Shown here: positions 11,809 to 23,638 of the stretch, in pieces
Position numbering within the stretch: position 1 is the first letter of the stretch
Layout: each line of letters opens with the position of its first letter
DNA from: Aldrovandia affinis
Taxonomy: Eukaryota > Chordata > Actinopteri > Notacanthiformes > Halosauridae
DNA: 64,000 nucleotides
Reading direction: 5' to 3'
Assembly (NCBI GenBank): GCA_029706075.1
Contig: JAINUG010000329.1
Span: 577,501 to 641,500 of the forward strand
Notes under the pieces: model-generated
Told to the model about the DNA's origin: nothing
Database searches by the model: none
The model's input: only the letters and a program-made list of their open reading frames with translations
Position numbers and translations under genes: made by a program

Positions 11809-12240
11809 CTGCCGCGTGTACCACTCGGCAGGTCCCACAACCCTACCAGCTCTACAATGGGACATTTTTCATTCCAAGATCTTGGAGGGAGAGATGTTAC
11901 CTCCTATTTGTGCTGTCTTACTACCACATATCAAACATGCAAATTACATTGCCATGCGTGATAAGTCATACACTACCAATTGTCCGGCTCTTCTTCCCTT
12001 TGAAGAAAATGGTTGGAATGTTAAGGAAAGTTTTATGTTCCAGTGAGGTGTCTTGCCCTGCTCACCCCTCAAGCTGTGATTGAACTGACGAAATATGCAT
12101 GTAAGTCAGGATGCAAAGGAAGCTGCAGCTGCTTCAAGAACAGACTTCCCTGTACTCCTCTCTGTGAGTGCTATGGCAATGATTGTGGAAATGTAATTAA
12201 GGATGATACCCATGAGGATGACGATGAGGATGATAAATAA
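11809..12240 (+). pseudogene. Unclassified CXC-type repeat gene, 3' part
   Basis: Continues the gene broken at 8941: CRVYHSAGPTTLPALQWD, LEGEMLPPICAVLLPHIKHA and MRDKSYTTNCPALLPFEENG. A one-base frame change near 12040 follows, then RCLALLTPQAVIELTKYACK. The C-terminus is a cysteine cluster CKSGCKGSCSCFKNRLPC followed by TPLCECYGNDCGN, similar in spacing to tesmin/TSO1 CXC zinc-binding motifs. An acidic Asp/Glu tail precedes the stop at 12238-12240. The cysteine cluster is intact here. A DNA- or metal-binding role is inferred from cysteine spacing alone. Confidence 0.65.
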
Positions 12241-12339
12241 ATCAGCAAACAGTTTAATGTGGTGATGACTGATGTGGATAAGGACAAGGATGACAAATAA
12301 TTACGTTCTTTGTTTGGATTTTTATTTTTAATATTACTA

Positions 12340-12965
12340 TTAAGAACTTAAGAACATAAGAATACATAAGACCAGGTCGTTCAGCCCATCTAGGCTCAAT
12401 TCCTAATCTAAAGAGTATCTAGTACTGTATCTAGCCTAGATTTGAATAGCCCAAGTGATTCTGCCTCTACTACCCGACCTGGCAAGCTGTTCCAGGCATT
12501 GACAACTCTCTGTGTAAAGAAAAACTTCCTAATATCCGTGCAGAATTTGCATTGAACTAATTTCCACCTGTGGCCTCTTGTTCTGCTGACCCCACTTACC
12601 TTACAAAAACTTTGGGAGTTCACTTTGTTAATCCCTTTTAGGAATTTAAAAACCTCAATCAAATCCCCCCAAATCAAATTAGTCTGTTTGCTAAGCTTAA
12701 ATAGATTGAGTACCTTAAGTCTATCTTAACAACTTTTACCTTTCATACCAGGTATCAATTTAGTTGCCCTTCTTTGAACTTTTTCAAGAGCTTCTATATT
12801 TTTCTTGTAGTGTGGTGCCCAGAACTGCACACAGTACGCTAGGTGAGGTCTGACAAAGGCATTATATAACATTAATATAACCTCCTTTGATTTATACTCA
12901 ATACTTTTTGCTATGTATCTGTTGCATACACAAGGAACCTTTTCAATATGATTACCAGAAAATAA
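12340..12965 (-). mobile_element. CR1-clade LINE, 3' end
   Basis: On the minus strand: VILMLYNAFVRPHLAYCVQF, EALEKVQRRATKLIPGMK, then after a frame change DLIEVFKFLKGINKVNSQ and FFTQRVVNAWNSLPGRVVEA. This is the typical C-terminus of a CR1 reverse transcriptase protein. The 3' tail is TTCTTATG-like (12340-12362). It is 5'-truncated and has at least one frameshift. Confidence 0.85.
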
Positions 12966-13276
12966 TGCCATCAATGGGCTAGTTCGGCAGCTGGAGAGGT
13001 GTGAAATGTTGAAATGATGAGACACGGAGAAATTGAAATTGTATAACAAAACTGCCGGCTTGTATTGGAATCAGTATGAAAGGTAAATGTAACAATTCAG
13101 TATGAACAAGAAAACAAAACATTACATTCATATGGAATCATGAAATAAATCAAATCAAAATAATATCTCCTGTTTGGAGATTCAAACACATTTCCCGGGA
13201 AAGCTATTAAACCTTGAATCAAATTTCAGTTCTGGGTGCATCCTTTTATACTGCAAATAATGTTTTACATAAATGT
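12966..13276. other. No recognised feature
   Basis: AT-rich sequence between the CR1 end and the solo LTR. No domain or terminal repeat recognised. Confidence 0.4.
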
Positions 13277-13805
13277 TGTGGTGTCCCTTGGGGTTGGGCG
13301 ACACGCACAGACCTTAGCAACAGGCGTAGTCAGTTAAATAACCCAGAGGAGGCAGTAATACAAACAAAACAATGGTTTATTAACCAAATCTTGGTTAAAC
13401 GGGTGGGGTAATTGTAAAAAAACAACAACCATAAAGTCCACAATCCTTATCTCATTGTCGTTATCCATAATCCAGTCCACAAATCCAGTTCAGTTCCTCA
13501 GGCAGTCCACAAGTCGGGTCCTCAAAACAATCCAATCAAAAACAGTAATCAAAAACAGCAATCCAAAACACTTCTCTTCAAACCACTTCTCCAACACACC
13601 AATTTACTCCTCTCCCATGTGACATGAATTAGTCCTTTAAATAGGCCTCCAAATGGCCTTCAGCTGTCTGTAGTCCCAAATGCTTAACTTTGTTCAGGTG
13701 CAGGACTGCGGGCTGCTGGGAACTGTATTTCTTCTGGCTCCAGTGGCTCCCAAGAATAAAAGAGGCAGGCACCCATTTCCTCGCCCTGCCCCTTGGGATG
13801 CCACA
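13277..13805 (-). mobile_element. Solo LTR with 4-bp target duplication
   Basis: 529 bp bounded by TG...CA and flanked by ATGT on both sides (13273-13276 and 13806-13809). Read on the minus strand it starts TGTGGCATCCC, has a TATTTAAAGG box about a third of the way in, an AATAAA signal near 13376, and ends GGGACACCACA. No internal region is present, so recombination between two LTRs has probably removed the element body. Its superfamily is not clear from the LTR alone. Confidence 0.8.
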
Positions 13806-14099
13806 ATGTATTAACTTACATAAATGTATTATATTCAAATTTCACAGTATAATTTTGAATTCAATCTTTAAGCTATTACCTTTATCTGGTGAAGTTAAAT
13901 CAACCCTTTAAAGCAATAACCTTTCAATTCAAAGTTCAAAGTACTAAAGTTCAATACCCACAATGTATCATGAAAATGAAGGACAATGCGACCATCACAA
14001 CATCCTATCACAAATGCCTATCATTTAGTTGGACATGGGTAGAGTCATCCATGCACAGCGTTTGTAGCAGTGTGGGGTGTGAATACTGTCCATGTGTAC

Positions 14100-14975
14100 T
14101 GCACGTGTGACATGACATGTTGTTTGGATGCGCAAGGAGTGGATTTAGCAGAGCCTAAGTGCTGCTTCATGCAACTGGTTTTGGCTGCTTGCTTGTCTTC
14201 TTCTGTCCATAGAAGCACTAGGAGCTCTGCAAAAGAAGGTGGATTCTTCTTCTTTGACTCAAGCTGAAGATCGACTATCAAGGTGTTATCCCAGCAGCCA
14301 TGACAGAACTGCTTAAGAAGATGCCAATTAGACTAATCAGCAGCGCTGCCACCTCGTTTCTTAGCAGTACTTAAGATGACGTGCAACCTATGCAGGTAAG
14401 TAGATGGCTTTTCCCCTTCATTTTGAAGAGTACTCATGAATTTTGCGAACAGCTCATCACCATCTTCTACAGTTCCATAAGAGTCAAGCAACTCAAGATA
14501 TGCAGCAGGAAGAGCCTGTGGGCCTAGATGCTTGGTAACATCTGCAGCTGGGGGTAGTAGGCTGTCAAGTATATGATAAGTACTTTGCAATTCAGAGAGA
14601 ACTGGGTCTTTTATGTGGAGCTCAACATTAGTTCGCCACGTCTCATAGTCAATCTCATTATTAGGGCGGGGACACTTCCCTGGAAAAGCCCTAAGCCTTG
14701 TGTGTGATGCAGATACTTTGATCAACTACAATTCCTAAGTCTTTTTCAAATTGAACACCTACACATTTTTCTCCTCACATAATATACTGAGGTGAGCTAG
14801 ACTCAGCAGAAGAAGTTGGATCATCAGACAGAGTTAGGCTGGTAAGTTCTTCTTAAGCATTTGCTGTAGTGACTTTCCACTCAATTGTGCTACCATGTGC
14901 AGCTGTTCCATGTAAGTAGCACTATTACGGGCTACAGTGTAGTACACACTTGCCAAGGACTTCACTTCATAAACC
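14100..14975 (-). pseudogene. PNMA/ZCCHC-like gag gene, 3' part
   Basis: Retroelement-derived gag of the paraneoplastic-Ma/ZCCHC type. Reading down the minus strand: KSLASVYYTVARNSATYMEQ and LHMVAQLSGKSLQQMLKK (14960-14830), a CR1 fragment (14716-14790), LRAFPGKCPRPNNEIDYETW (about 14700), HLGPQALPAAYLELLDSYGT, DELFAKFMSTLQNEGEKPS (about 14440), then, in another frame, IVDLQLESKKKNPPSFAELL (about 14275). Stops and frameshifts break it. The 5' end lies at 32563-32803, beyond the BEL tandem that inserted at 14976-14980. Gag proteins of this type form capsids in some domesticated relatives; this copy cannot encode one. Confidence 0.75.
14716..14790 (-). mobile_element. CR1 fragment inside the gag pseudogene
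   Basis: Reads FEKDLGIVVDQS on the minus strand and matches 40060-40140 of the CR1 at 39990-41500 almost base for base (TTGATCAACTACAATTC, CTCCTCACATAATATACT). Confidence 0.7.
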
Positions 14976-15506
14976 GCGCTTATAGTGGCTTCTCTTAACC
15001 AAAAACAATTTCAGCCACCGTCCAAGTCGGAGCGGGGTTCCTGACGCACAAATCCTCCACAATCCAGAAAATAACAAGCAGAGATCCAGCGGTAAAATTC
15101 CAACAAAGGTCGCATTTATTTGCGTTCAAACAAAATAGATTCTCTGCAGTTTCAACATAAATCCAAAACGATTAATCCAATGAAACAATACCTTTTGTTT
15201 GCGTGAGTGAGTGTGTGGTCAAAAAACTGTTTCGCTCCCCGTCTGACTAGGACTCTCTCCAGGTGAGCCGCATTTCATTAATTACCCAGCTTTGTATACT
15301 AACAGGATTAACTGAATAGGGAGCCGTCCAGAGGTCAGCGTAAGATAACTAAGGTAAATAATTAATATAAACATAATTCCATATCCTATAGAATGCATAA
15401 ACCATAACTAAGGTAAGTGATTAATATAAACATATTGTTTGATACTTGTTTACATTTATATTTTTATGTTCCTTTTACACAGGTCAAATTAACCAAATCA
15501 ACTTAA

Positions 15507-16859
15507 CCCCCTGAGGTCCGTGCTAAGCTTTTAATATTTTTAGATTTTGGCATGGTCTGATATTTATCTCAATTTCATCAATTTAACACACACTTACTCC
15601 AAAGTGTTTGATATTTTTATTTGAAGGACAATCACAGCTACATTTGTATGCCATCAATAGTTTGGTCAGTATCATATGCAGCTTGTAAATAGATCTACAA
15701 ACACACAAGTTAAAAATAGTAAATTTTTCTGCTGTCACAAAAGATGTGAAAGCACACACTAAACTATAGTGACGAATTGTTTTGCCAATGTGCGTTTGTT
15801 CACCAAGGTCTTGGTTATGTAAGGGTGTGAAAATAGTTTAGCACATCTGAGATCTAAATAGCTAAAAACCTGTTTTTATCAGAACTGGTCACATTTATTT
15901 CAGGCTGTGGGAGGGCTAAATGCTAAATACCTGAATATTCATTTTGGCTCTTTGTTACGTTGCAACACGCGGAATGTTTGGCGTCACAACACGCGATATT
16001 CATAGGCTATATTTTCACGAGTATTTGAAAACAAGCTAAATAAAATTAATATCAGCATAGACTGTTGCTGGCAGATTGCAAGCGTAAACACAGACAAGAT
16101 GTAAAAAAAAAAAAAAACAAGCGAAATAAAATCAATAGCATAGACTGTTGCTGGCAGATTGCAAGCGTAAACACAGACATACGATATATTTTATAACATT
16201 TTACGCTGTTTGAAAAGTATTTTGTGTGCCTATTGCAATTTGTTACATTGCGACATGCGGAATATGTAGTCACAAGGCGCGGAATTCATATATATTTTCG
16301 AGTATTTGAAAATATACTCGTGAATATACTGTTGCTGGCAGATTGCAAGCGTAAACACAGACATACGATATATTTTATAACATTTTAGGCTGTTTGAAAA
16401 GTATTTTCTGTGCCTATTGCAATTTGTTACATTGCGACATGCGGAATATGTAGTCACAAGACGCGGAATTTATATATATTTTCACAAGTATTTGAAAACA
16501 AGCGAAATAAAATAAATATCAGCATAGACTGTCCTCTTCAGTTTGTGTTGTTTATGCCGGCGTTTTCACACATGGCCCGACGCACCTCCCCGAAATTAGC
16601 ACCTCGTTAACATGTCAATAGAAGGGGGACGTTACTAAAAGGTAAAAAAACAGAGTAAAAAGCAAGGTTTACTTTTGGTCTAATTAAGCTAATTTAAAAA
16701 TCCCATTTGATTTGCCAGTGCTCAAATCGGAAAGTCGCGATTCTAAGGTTTCTGTCAATGTTTTTGCCGCGTGTGTATGATAAAATATCGCGAAGTTAGA
16801 AATAGTAATATACTTGTATTGCTGCTTGGATCGGCGCCGATCCAGCCGACCTCAGGGGG
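15507..16859. mobile_element. piggyBac-like non-autonomous element
   Basis: Terminal inverted repeat CCCCCTGAGGTC at both ends, flanked by TTAA (15503-15506 and 16860-16863). The right LTR keeps the empty site with one TTAA (32533-32536). No transposase is encoded. Just inside the right end is a perfect 16-bp palindrome, GGATCGGCGCCGATCC (16828-16843). TTAA plus CCC-starting ends points to piggyBac; Kolobok also uses TTAA and is the alternative. Confidence 0.75.
16045..16530. repeat. ~180-bp tandem repeats in the TTAA element
   Basis: The block CTGTTGCTGGCAGATTGCAA plus flanks recurs at about 16060, 16145 and 16330. The last two units are offset by about 180 bp and include ACATACGATATATTTTATAA. 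The first unit is shortened to about 85 bp. A similar array is in the central LTR (about 24480-24950). Confidence 0.8.
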
Positions 16860-17200
16860 TTAAAGGTCAATTGTGGCTCCAACATCCCGGCCCCTAATTG
16901 TTTACATCATAAAACAAAACAATTATATTTAAGTTATAAAGGAGCCAACATTACCACACAATATATAAGCAAATCATAATTCAACAATATTTTTTCGACA
17001 TGTTTTTCAACATCATTCTTCCTCTTTTTTTTTTTTTACAATGATTCTTTCAATAAATCCATGTTTTCTTTTTTTTTTTTTTTGTTTCAAGGTTCAAGGT
17101 TTGTGAAAAGACTTAAAACCTTAAGTCTGTGGTGTGTAGATGTAAAGGTGCAACCTTCCATAGTGTATGTAGGTGATTGACTGCTGACTCAATCTTGAGC

Positions 17201-20200
17201 TCAGTCCACTGCTTCCTGGAGCAGACAGAGCTTATCCACAGGTCTTTGTAGAATGTTAGTCCTGGTTCTCACCAGAACACTCCGAACAAGACCTTTAGAT
17301 CCAGGCAAGGTCTTCACCACACGGCCCATGAGCCATGAGTTCCTGGGTGCTGTCTCGTCTACTATGACCACAAGATCGTCAGGACTTAGGTTGTGCTTAG
17401 GGTTGTTCCACTTGCTCCTTTGTTGCATGAGTGGAAGATATTCCCTAACCCATCTCCTCCAGAAGAGGTCAGCAAGGTATTGTACCTGCTTCCATCTCCT
17501 CCGTGAGTAGAGGTCTCCTTTTTGGAATAGTCCTGGTGGCATGATCGGTTTGGTTTTCAGCTGAAGTAGGTGGTTTGGTGTGAGGGGGTCTAGATCGTTA
17601 GGATCACTTGACGCTGTCGTTATTGGTCGTTCATTCATGATTGCTTCAACCTCGCATAAAGCCGTCTGTAATGTCTCGTCATCCAATGTTTGCTCCTTCA
17701 AGACTGAATAAAGGATCTTTTTGACGAGTCTGATCAGCCTTTCCCAGACCCCACCATGGTGGGCTCCAGAAGGGGGGTTGAACGTCCATTTGACTCCATC
17801 TTTGAGCAGTGCATTTTGAATTCTGTTGTGATCCAATCCCTTCAGAGCCTCCTGAGCTCTTTCTCCCCCCACGAAATTTGTTCCGTTATCCGTTCGAATG
17901 CTTGTTATTGGTCCTCTACGACATATGAATCTGCGCAGGGCATTGATGCAGGAGTCGGTGTCCAAGTAGCTTGCCACTTCTAAGTGGATGGCTCGACTCA
18001 CCAAGCAGGTAAAAATGACTCCCCACCGTTTCACACGAGAACGACCTCGTTTCACTTCAATTGGTCCGAAGTAATCAATGCCCACATGTGTGAAGGGTGG
18101 AAGATCTGGTGAGACACGATCTTCTGGAAGGTCCGACATCTTCTGCTCTCCAACCTTTGCCTGCATGCGCCTGCAGAAAACACAGCTCCTGATGATCTTT
18201 CTGGCAGATGAGTTGGCACAAGGTAGCCAAAAACGTTGCTGTAATTTGGAGAGCATGTGATTTCTCCCTGAGTGGCCAACCTGCTGATGAATGTGTCGCA
18301 GGATCAATTTAGATATGTAGGAATCTTTGGGTAGGATAATTGGATTCTTTAGTTCCATTGGCATAGCCATCTTACTTATCCGTCCTCCTACTCTCAGAAT
18401 CCCATGATCATCCACTACAGGATCCAGTTTACAGATGGAGCTGTCTCTTTTAACTGTTTTTCCGGTCTCCAGGAGGGTAAGTTCCTCTTTAAAATGCTGT
18501 CTCTGTTCGAACAGAATGATGGATGTCTCCGCCTCATTTATGTCCTCCACAGACAGTCTGTCTGCTCCATATGTCGCTTTGAACTGATCCATTTGCTGCT
18601 CTTTTGGGGACTTTGGAGGTGTCGGGTCTGATCCTGGATCAGTCTTTGCGAGAGTTTTCTTCCTCTGTTTCAGCAGTAGGAGTCGTCCTTTCAACTTTAA
18701 TATCCAGGCAACGGCTTTTTCAGCCTGCTCCACGATGAGTAGTGCTCAATAAGCTTGCTGATTGGATTATTTTCTTCCATGCTTGTGATATTCACAAAGA
18801 TGGTTTTTCTTACCTCCTGGTCATCTGGATGGATTTCTCCAAGGTTATCTGGGATCTTTGGCCATTTGCTTTCATTTTTCTCCAGGAATTCAGGACCTTT
18901 TAGCCATCTTGATGCCAGGAATGGTTCCACATGCAGCCCACGTGATGCATCATCAGCTGGGTTATTTTGGAGCTCACATGTCGCCACTGTTTCTCTTGAG
19001 AAAGGTCATGGATCACTGCTACTCTGTTGGCCACGTAAGTATGGAATCTTCTTGTTTGGTTGTGGATGTATTTCAGCACCGATGTACTGTCAGTCCAGAA
19101 AGTGGAGTCTTCAAGCTGCAGCTGGAGCTCCCTTCTCAACATCCTGTCCACTCTAACTGCTAATGTTGCCGCCGCAAGCTCTAGCCTGGGAATCGTCATC
19201 TGTTTGAGTGGAGTCACTCTGGCTTTCCCCAGAACAAATGTTACGTGGACTTTTTCCATACTGTTGGTAAACCTGAGGTAACCTACAGTGCCATATCCCA
19301 GTTCACTTGCGTCGCAGAAGTGGTGCAGCTCTGCAGTCATGACTTGACCAAAGTTCTCTGGCTTCATGCATCTGTTAACTTGGAAGTTACGTAGTTGATC
19401 CAACTCAGTGATCCACCTCTGCCATGGCTTGGAGAATTCTTCTGGGATGGTTTCATCCCAACCCAACTTTGTTTTGCAGAGCTCTTGTAGGATTTGCTTG
19501 GCCTTCAGAATGAACGGGCAAAGGAAACCAAAGGGATCGTAGATCGAGCTGACGATTGAGAGGATCCCTCTCCTTGTAGGGGGTCTGCTCTTGATGGTGA
19601 CTCGGAAGATGAACATGTCGCTTTCAATGTTCCAGTGGATCCCAAGTGCCCTTTCGATAGGTGGCTGTTCTTTGTCCAAGTCCATTTCCTTGACCGGTTT
19701 TCCTTTATGTTCCTCAGGAATAGATGCTAATACCTCCCGGCTGTTACTGACGAATTTGGTCAATACAAAGCCTCCTTGGAAGCACGCATCCTTGAGGTCT
19801 TTGGTGAGCTGGATAGCTTGTTCTGCAGTGGGCACGGACTTGAGGCAGTCATCAACGTAGAAGTTGCGTTTGATTGTCTCAGTTATCTCCTCATCATACC
19901 TCTCGGTGTTGTCATCTGCAGTCCGTTGTAGGGCGAAGTTGGCAATACTGGGGGATGACACAGCGCCGAAGAGATGGACCTTCATTCGGTATACCTCCAA
20001 GGGCTTGCTTGTGTCACCACCTAGCCACCACAGGAATCTCAGAAAATCCCTGTGATTGTCATGGACTCGTACTTGGTAGAACATTGCTTCAATATCTCCC
20101 ATCACAGCGATTTGTTCTTGGCGGAACCTGAGCAAGACACCGATAAGGGTGTTCGTCAGGTCAGGGCCTTGGAGGAGTTCTCTGTTAAGAGATGTGCCTT

Positions 20201-23200
20201 TGTATCTTGATGTACAGTCGAACACCACTCTAAGCTTGCCTTTCTGCTTATGGTAAACACCGTGATGCGGTATGTACCATACCTGGCCGTCATTCGGTGC
20301 AGCTGCTCTTGTGGGACTTTCTCTGCATACCCTTTGCCGATTACATCATCCATGAAGGCTTTATACTCCAAAGCGTAGCTCTCATCTTTCCTGAACCTCT
20401 TAAGCAGGTTCATGGTGCGCTGTTCTGCCATATCATGGTTGTCTGGCATAGCCTTACCTCTTTGTGATAAGGACGTGGTTAAGTGGTAGTGGCCATCTTG
20501 GAGGGTGATTGAGCTTGATGCTATCTCCATGAACTTCTTATCCTCACCTGACATTTCACTCTTCTCTTCATACTCCCTTTCCGAGAAGTCTTGGTTATAT
20601 TGTCTGATGAGTTCACCCAGGTCGGCAATCGATATCCGGTTGGCCATCATTGCAGGAGGTCCAGATACGTCCATAGCGGTGCAAGTATTGAGTGGACCAT
20701 TGACCACCCATCCTAATAAAGTCTTGACCGCATATGGTCCATTCTCCTGACTGTTGATAGTGTGCCACGGTTCCATCGCCTTAGGAACATTGATTCCTAT
20801 CAGGAGATCGATGTCGGCATCAATTTCATCCAACTGGATTCCGCTGAGATATGGCCACTTTTCCAGATCGTTTTGGGTAGGTATGTTCTCCTTTGAGACA
20901 GGAATCCTATCCTGGGTGTAAACCCTCGGTAGGTTGAGGTGGGTGGTGCCCTCTAGATTGGTCACTTCCAATCCTGTGAGTCCATAGCTCTTCACAAGTC
21001 TTTCCTGTCCCATTGTTCGCAGGAGAATCTCTGTTTTCCGTCCTTTAGCATGAAGCCGGTTCATGAGGTTCTCCGTGCAGAACGTCGCCGAGCTGCCGGG
21101 GTCCAGGAATGCGTAGGTTAAGACGGACTTATTCCCCTTCATCACTTTGACTCGGACAGGCACAATTGCCAGCATGCAATTCCTCCCGGCCCCAGTGGCT
21201 TCACCGGCTGAGACGAGAGCACTGCTGACTGATGTTCCACTGGTTTGAGTGGGAGTGACCTTTTGTTGAGGTTCCAGGTCTGAGGTTTCCATCCTTTTGA
21301 TGTGTAATATGGTTGGGTGTCTCTTTTGACATTTTTGACATGTCAGCTTTCTTTTACAATCCTTACTTAGATGTCCCTTTGTTAAGCATCCAAAGCAATG
21401 ACCGTTCACTCTCAGAAACTCCACTTTTGACTCATGTTGTTGAGTTTTGAACTGCCAGCAATCATTTAATGCATGTTTACCTCGACAAAACCCACATGTG
21501 GTAGTACGAATACCAGTAGTGTTATTTTGTTGTTGTTGTTGTTGTTGCTTGAAGAAATGGCTGGTAGGGTTGCTGTCAGCCACCACTGCCACTGTAGTGG
21601 CAAAACTGCTCCATCTATTCTTTGATGGTTTTGGCTGTTGTTTAAGGTCATCTGTCCTGGTCCTGGGGACCACCTTTTTTCCAGAGAGTGGATCTTGTAT
21701 ATCTCCAAACAATGGGTCTAAAAGGATTTCAGCTTGCCTTTCTATGAATTCTACAAGGTGTTGGAATCTAGCCCTCTGGCTGGTTCTTACCATTGTGTCA
21801 TGAGCTGCTGTCCTCCATTTATCTCGTAGCTTGTAAGGAAGCTTAGATGTCATCAGCCTTAGATTGGAGGGAATGTCAAGCTCCTTCAGATACTCTAAGT
21901 CCTGCATGGCGATATAGCATCCCCGTAGGTAGAGTGCATAGGCCTGCAGTGCCTTTCCATCATCTGCCTTGATGGCAGTCCAGCTCAATGCTTTCTCCAA
22001 GTATGCGTTTGTGACCATGACCTCATTTCCGAAATGTTTCTTTAATAGCCGTTTGGCTTCAGCATAACCCTGACGTGCATCCATGTTCAGACAGCTGCGA
22101 ACAAGGTCCCTGGGCTGGTCTGAGGTGTACTGCTCAAGAAAGTAGAGTCTGTCCTGACTGCTACTTGTCTTGTCCTCAACTAAGTATTCGAATGCACGCA
22201 TGAATGACTGATAGGTGAGCGGGTCACCGTTAAACACAGCGATCTCCCTAGCTGGGAGTAAGGCCAGCTTTTGCTGCATGATGATGAGGTCAGCAATGTC
22301 ACGTTGCCCCTAGTGGTGAGATCACCAGTGTTGAGAGCATCATGGCTGGTGGTTGAATTGGCCTCCATATTGTGATCTCTGGGTTGATTTGACCTTCCTG
22401 TAGGTTCCCGTTGGCCTGGGGGGTTTAAAACCCTTTGTAAAGGTGTTTTGGGAACTAAATTGAGTTGATGGAACTCTATCTCTGGAGTGTCAGGTTCCAC
22501 ATGTTCTGTGGTTTTGGTTTTATAAGAATACAAATAGGCGTTCATGGCATCTCCATGAGCTTGATCATCCAGGTCCCCACTTTGAAGGACTTCCATTTTG
22601 GCAGCTGATGCTGCTATCTCTGTTTCCAGCTCCATCCTTTCCATTTTTGTTTTCAATTCCAACTCCTGAAGTTGTAGGTCATGTTTGGCCTTCTCCATCC
22701 TTTCTTTCAATTCCAACTCCTGAAGTTGTAGGTCATGTTTGGCCTTTAATGCTGCGGCACGGGCTAATAAAGCTGCTTTCTCAGCTGCTGCCTTTCTGCA
22801 TGCTGAAGAGACCGAGGAGGTCCTTGATCCTGTTTTGGATTGTCCAGATTTGTGGGATACATTAGAAATGCTGTCCTCCGGTGCAACCTGTGGTTGAGCA
22901 TACGCCTTTATTAATTTATCCTTTTTCCATGTTTCAATTTCCTTAGCAAAGTAATAAAAATTAGTCATTCTGGGCTCATACCATTCCACTTCATCATTTT
23001 CCTTTTCATCCTCTGATAGGAGCGCTTGCACAGATCTATGCACAGCCTGATCAAATGCTTCATCACATTTCCAGACCTTATTGATTTGGTCCTCATTTCC
23101 TTCCTCCTCCAGCAAAGCCTTTATGTCATTCATTTTTCGGGTACAAACTCCCATTTTGCCCCTGCGGGTTGCAATAAGTGACTTTAACAAGATCTCTGCT

Positions 23201-23241
23201 TGAGCAGCAGTCCCAGCACTTTGCTGTTCAGTCATAGTCAC
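17201..23241 (-). pseudogene. BEL/Pao gag-pol, internal copy B
   Basis: Starts at 23241 with MTMTEQQSAG. Gag (DUF1759-like) has a Glu/Lys/Leu-rich coiled-coil stretch with QLQELELK repeated. Zinc knuckles CGFCRGKHALNDC and CFGCLTKGHLSKDC lie at about 21350-21500, and the protease LDPGSSATF at about 21085-21120. RT has [10 protein letters not shown] (about 20090) and YVDD (about 19850); RNase H has [10 protein letters not shown] (about 19310). Integrase has an H2C2 zinc region (about 18180-18300), GIDYFGP (about 18080), TDNGTNF (about 17890) and GGVWERLI (about 17750). Single-base shifts break it near 22310, 18963 and 18715; the frame also changes near 20290. An 18-bp in-frame gap is at about 23041, and a 31-bp inversion at 20450-20480. 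Confidence 0.85.
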
Positions 23242-23638
23242 TCGGAATTGGGTTCACTTTGTCTCTGTTTATTTAGGCAACGCAATGCGTTTCCAATGTT
23301 GATCAGTGCGCGATTAGTGTTGCGCAATCAAATCATTCCTTGCTTTTCAGCGTTCTACACAAAGTTTGTTTAACTCCAGATTCTTAATTCATTTGATTTT
23401 AGATCATGTCATACACAGCACTGTCGCACTCCCAATATCAAACATTCAATCAATAGTGCGAGGCGGCACTTCCACTATATGTTCGATCAAGCAGTTCAGT
23501 CCATTAATTAATTCGCCGCCATATAGGCTACTCACGACCGGCGAATTATCCTCTTTGGTCCTGGCGCTGTACTGTTATTGGAACGGCCCACAGTGCGTTC
23601 GTGGAGTAATTGTATTCCTTGCGAAGTTTTTGACTTGA

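Larger units (their letters stand above)
14981..16884 (-). repeat. BEL 3' LTR (left), with inserted element
   Basis: 547 bp of LTR plus a 1353-bp TTAA-flanked insertion (15507-16859). Outside the insertion it is nearly identical to the right LTR, except that it lacks a 14-bp TTTACATTCACAGG present in the other two LTRs. Confidence 0.9.

Noticed and set aside
17253-19281. Plus-strand open frames of 60-133 codons within the BEL internal regions
   Set aside because: They are antisense to pol on the minus strand and carry no recognisable domain.
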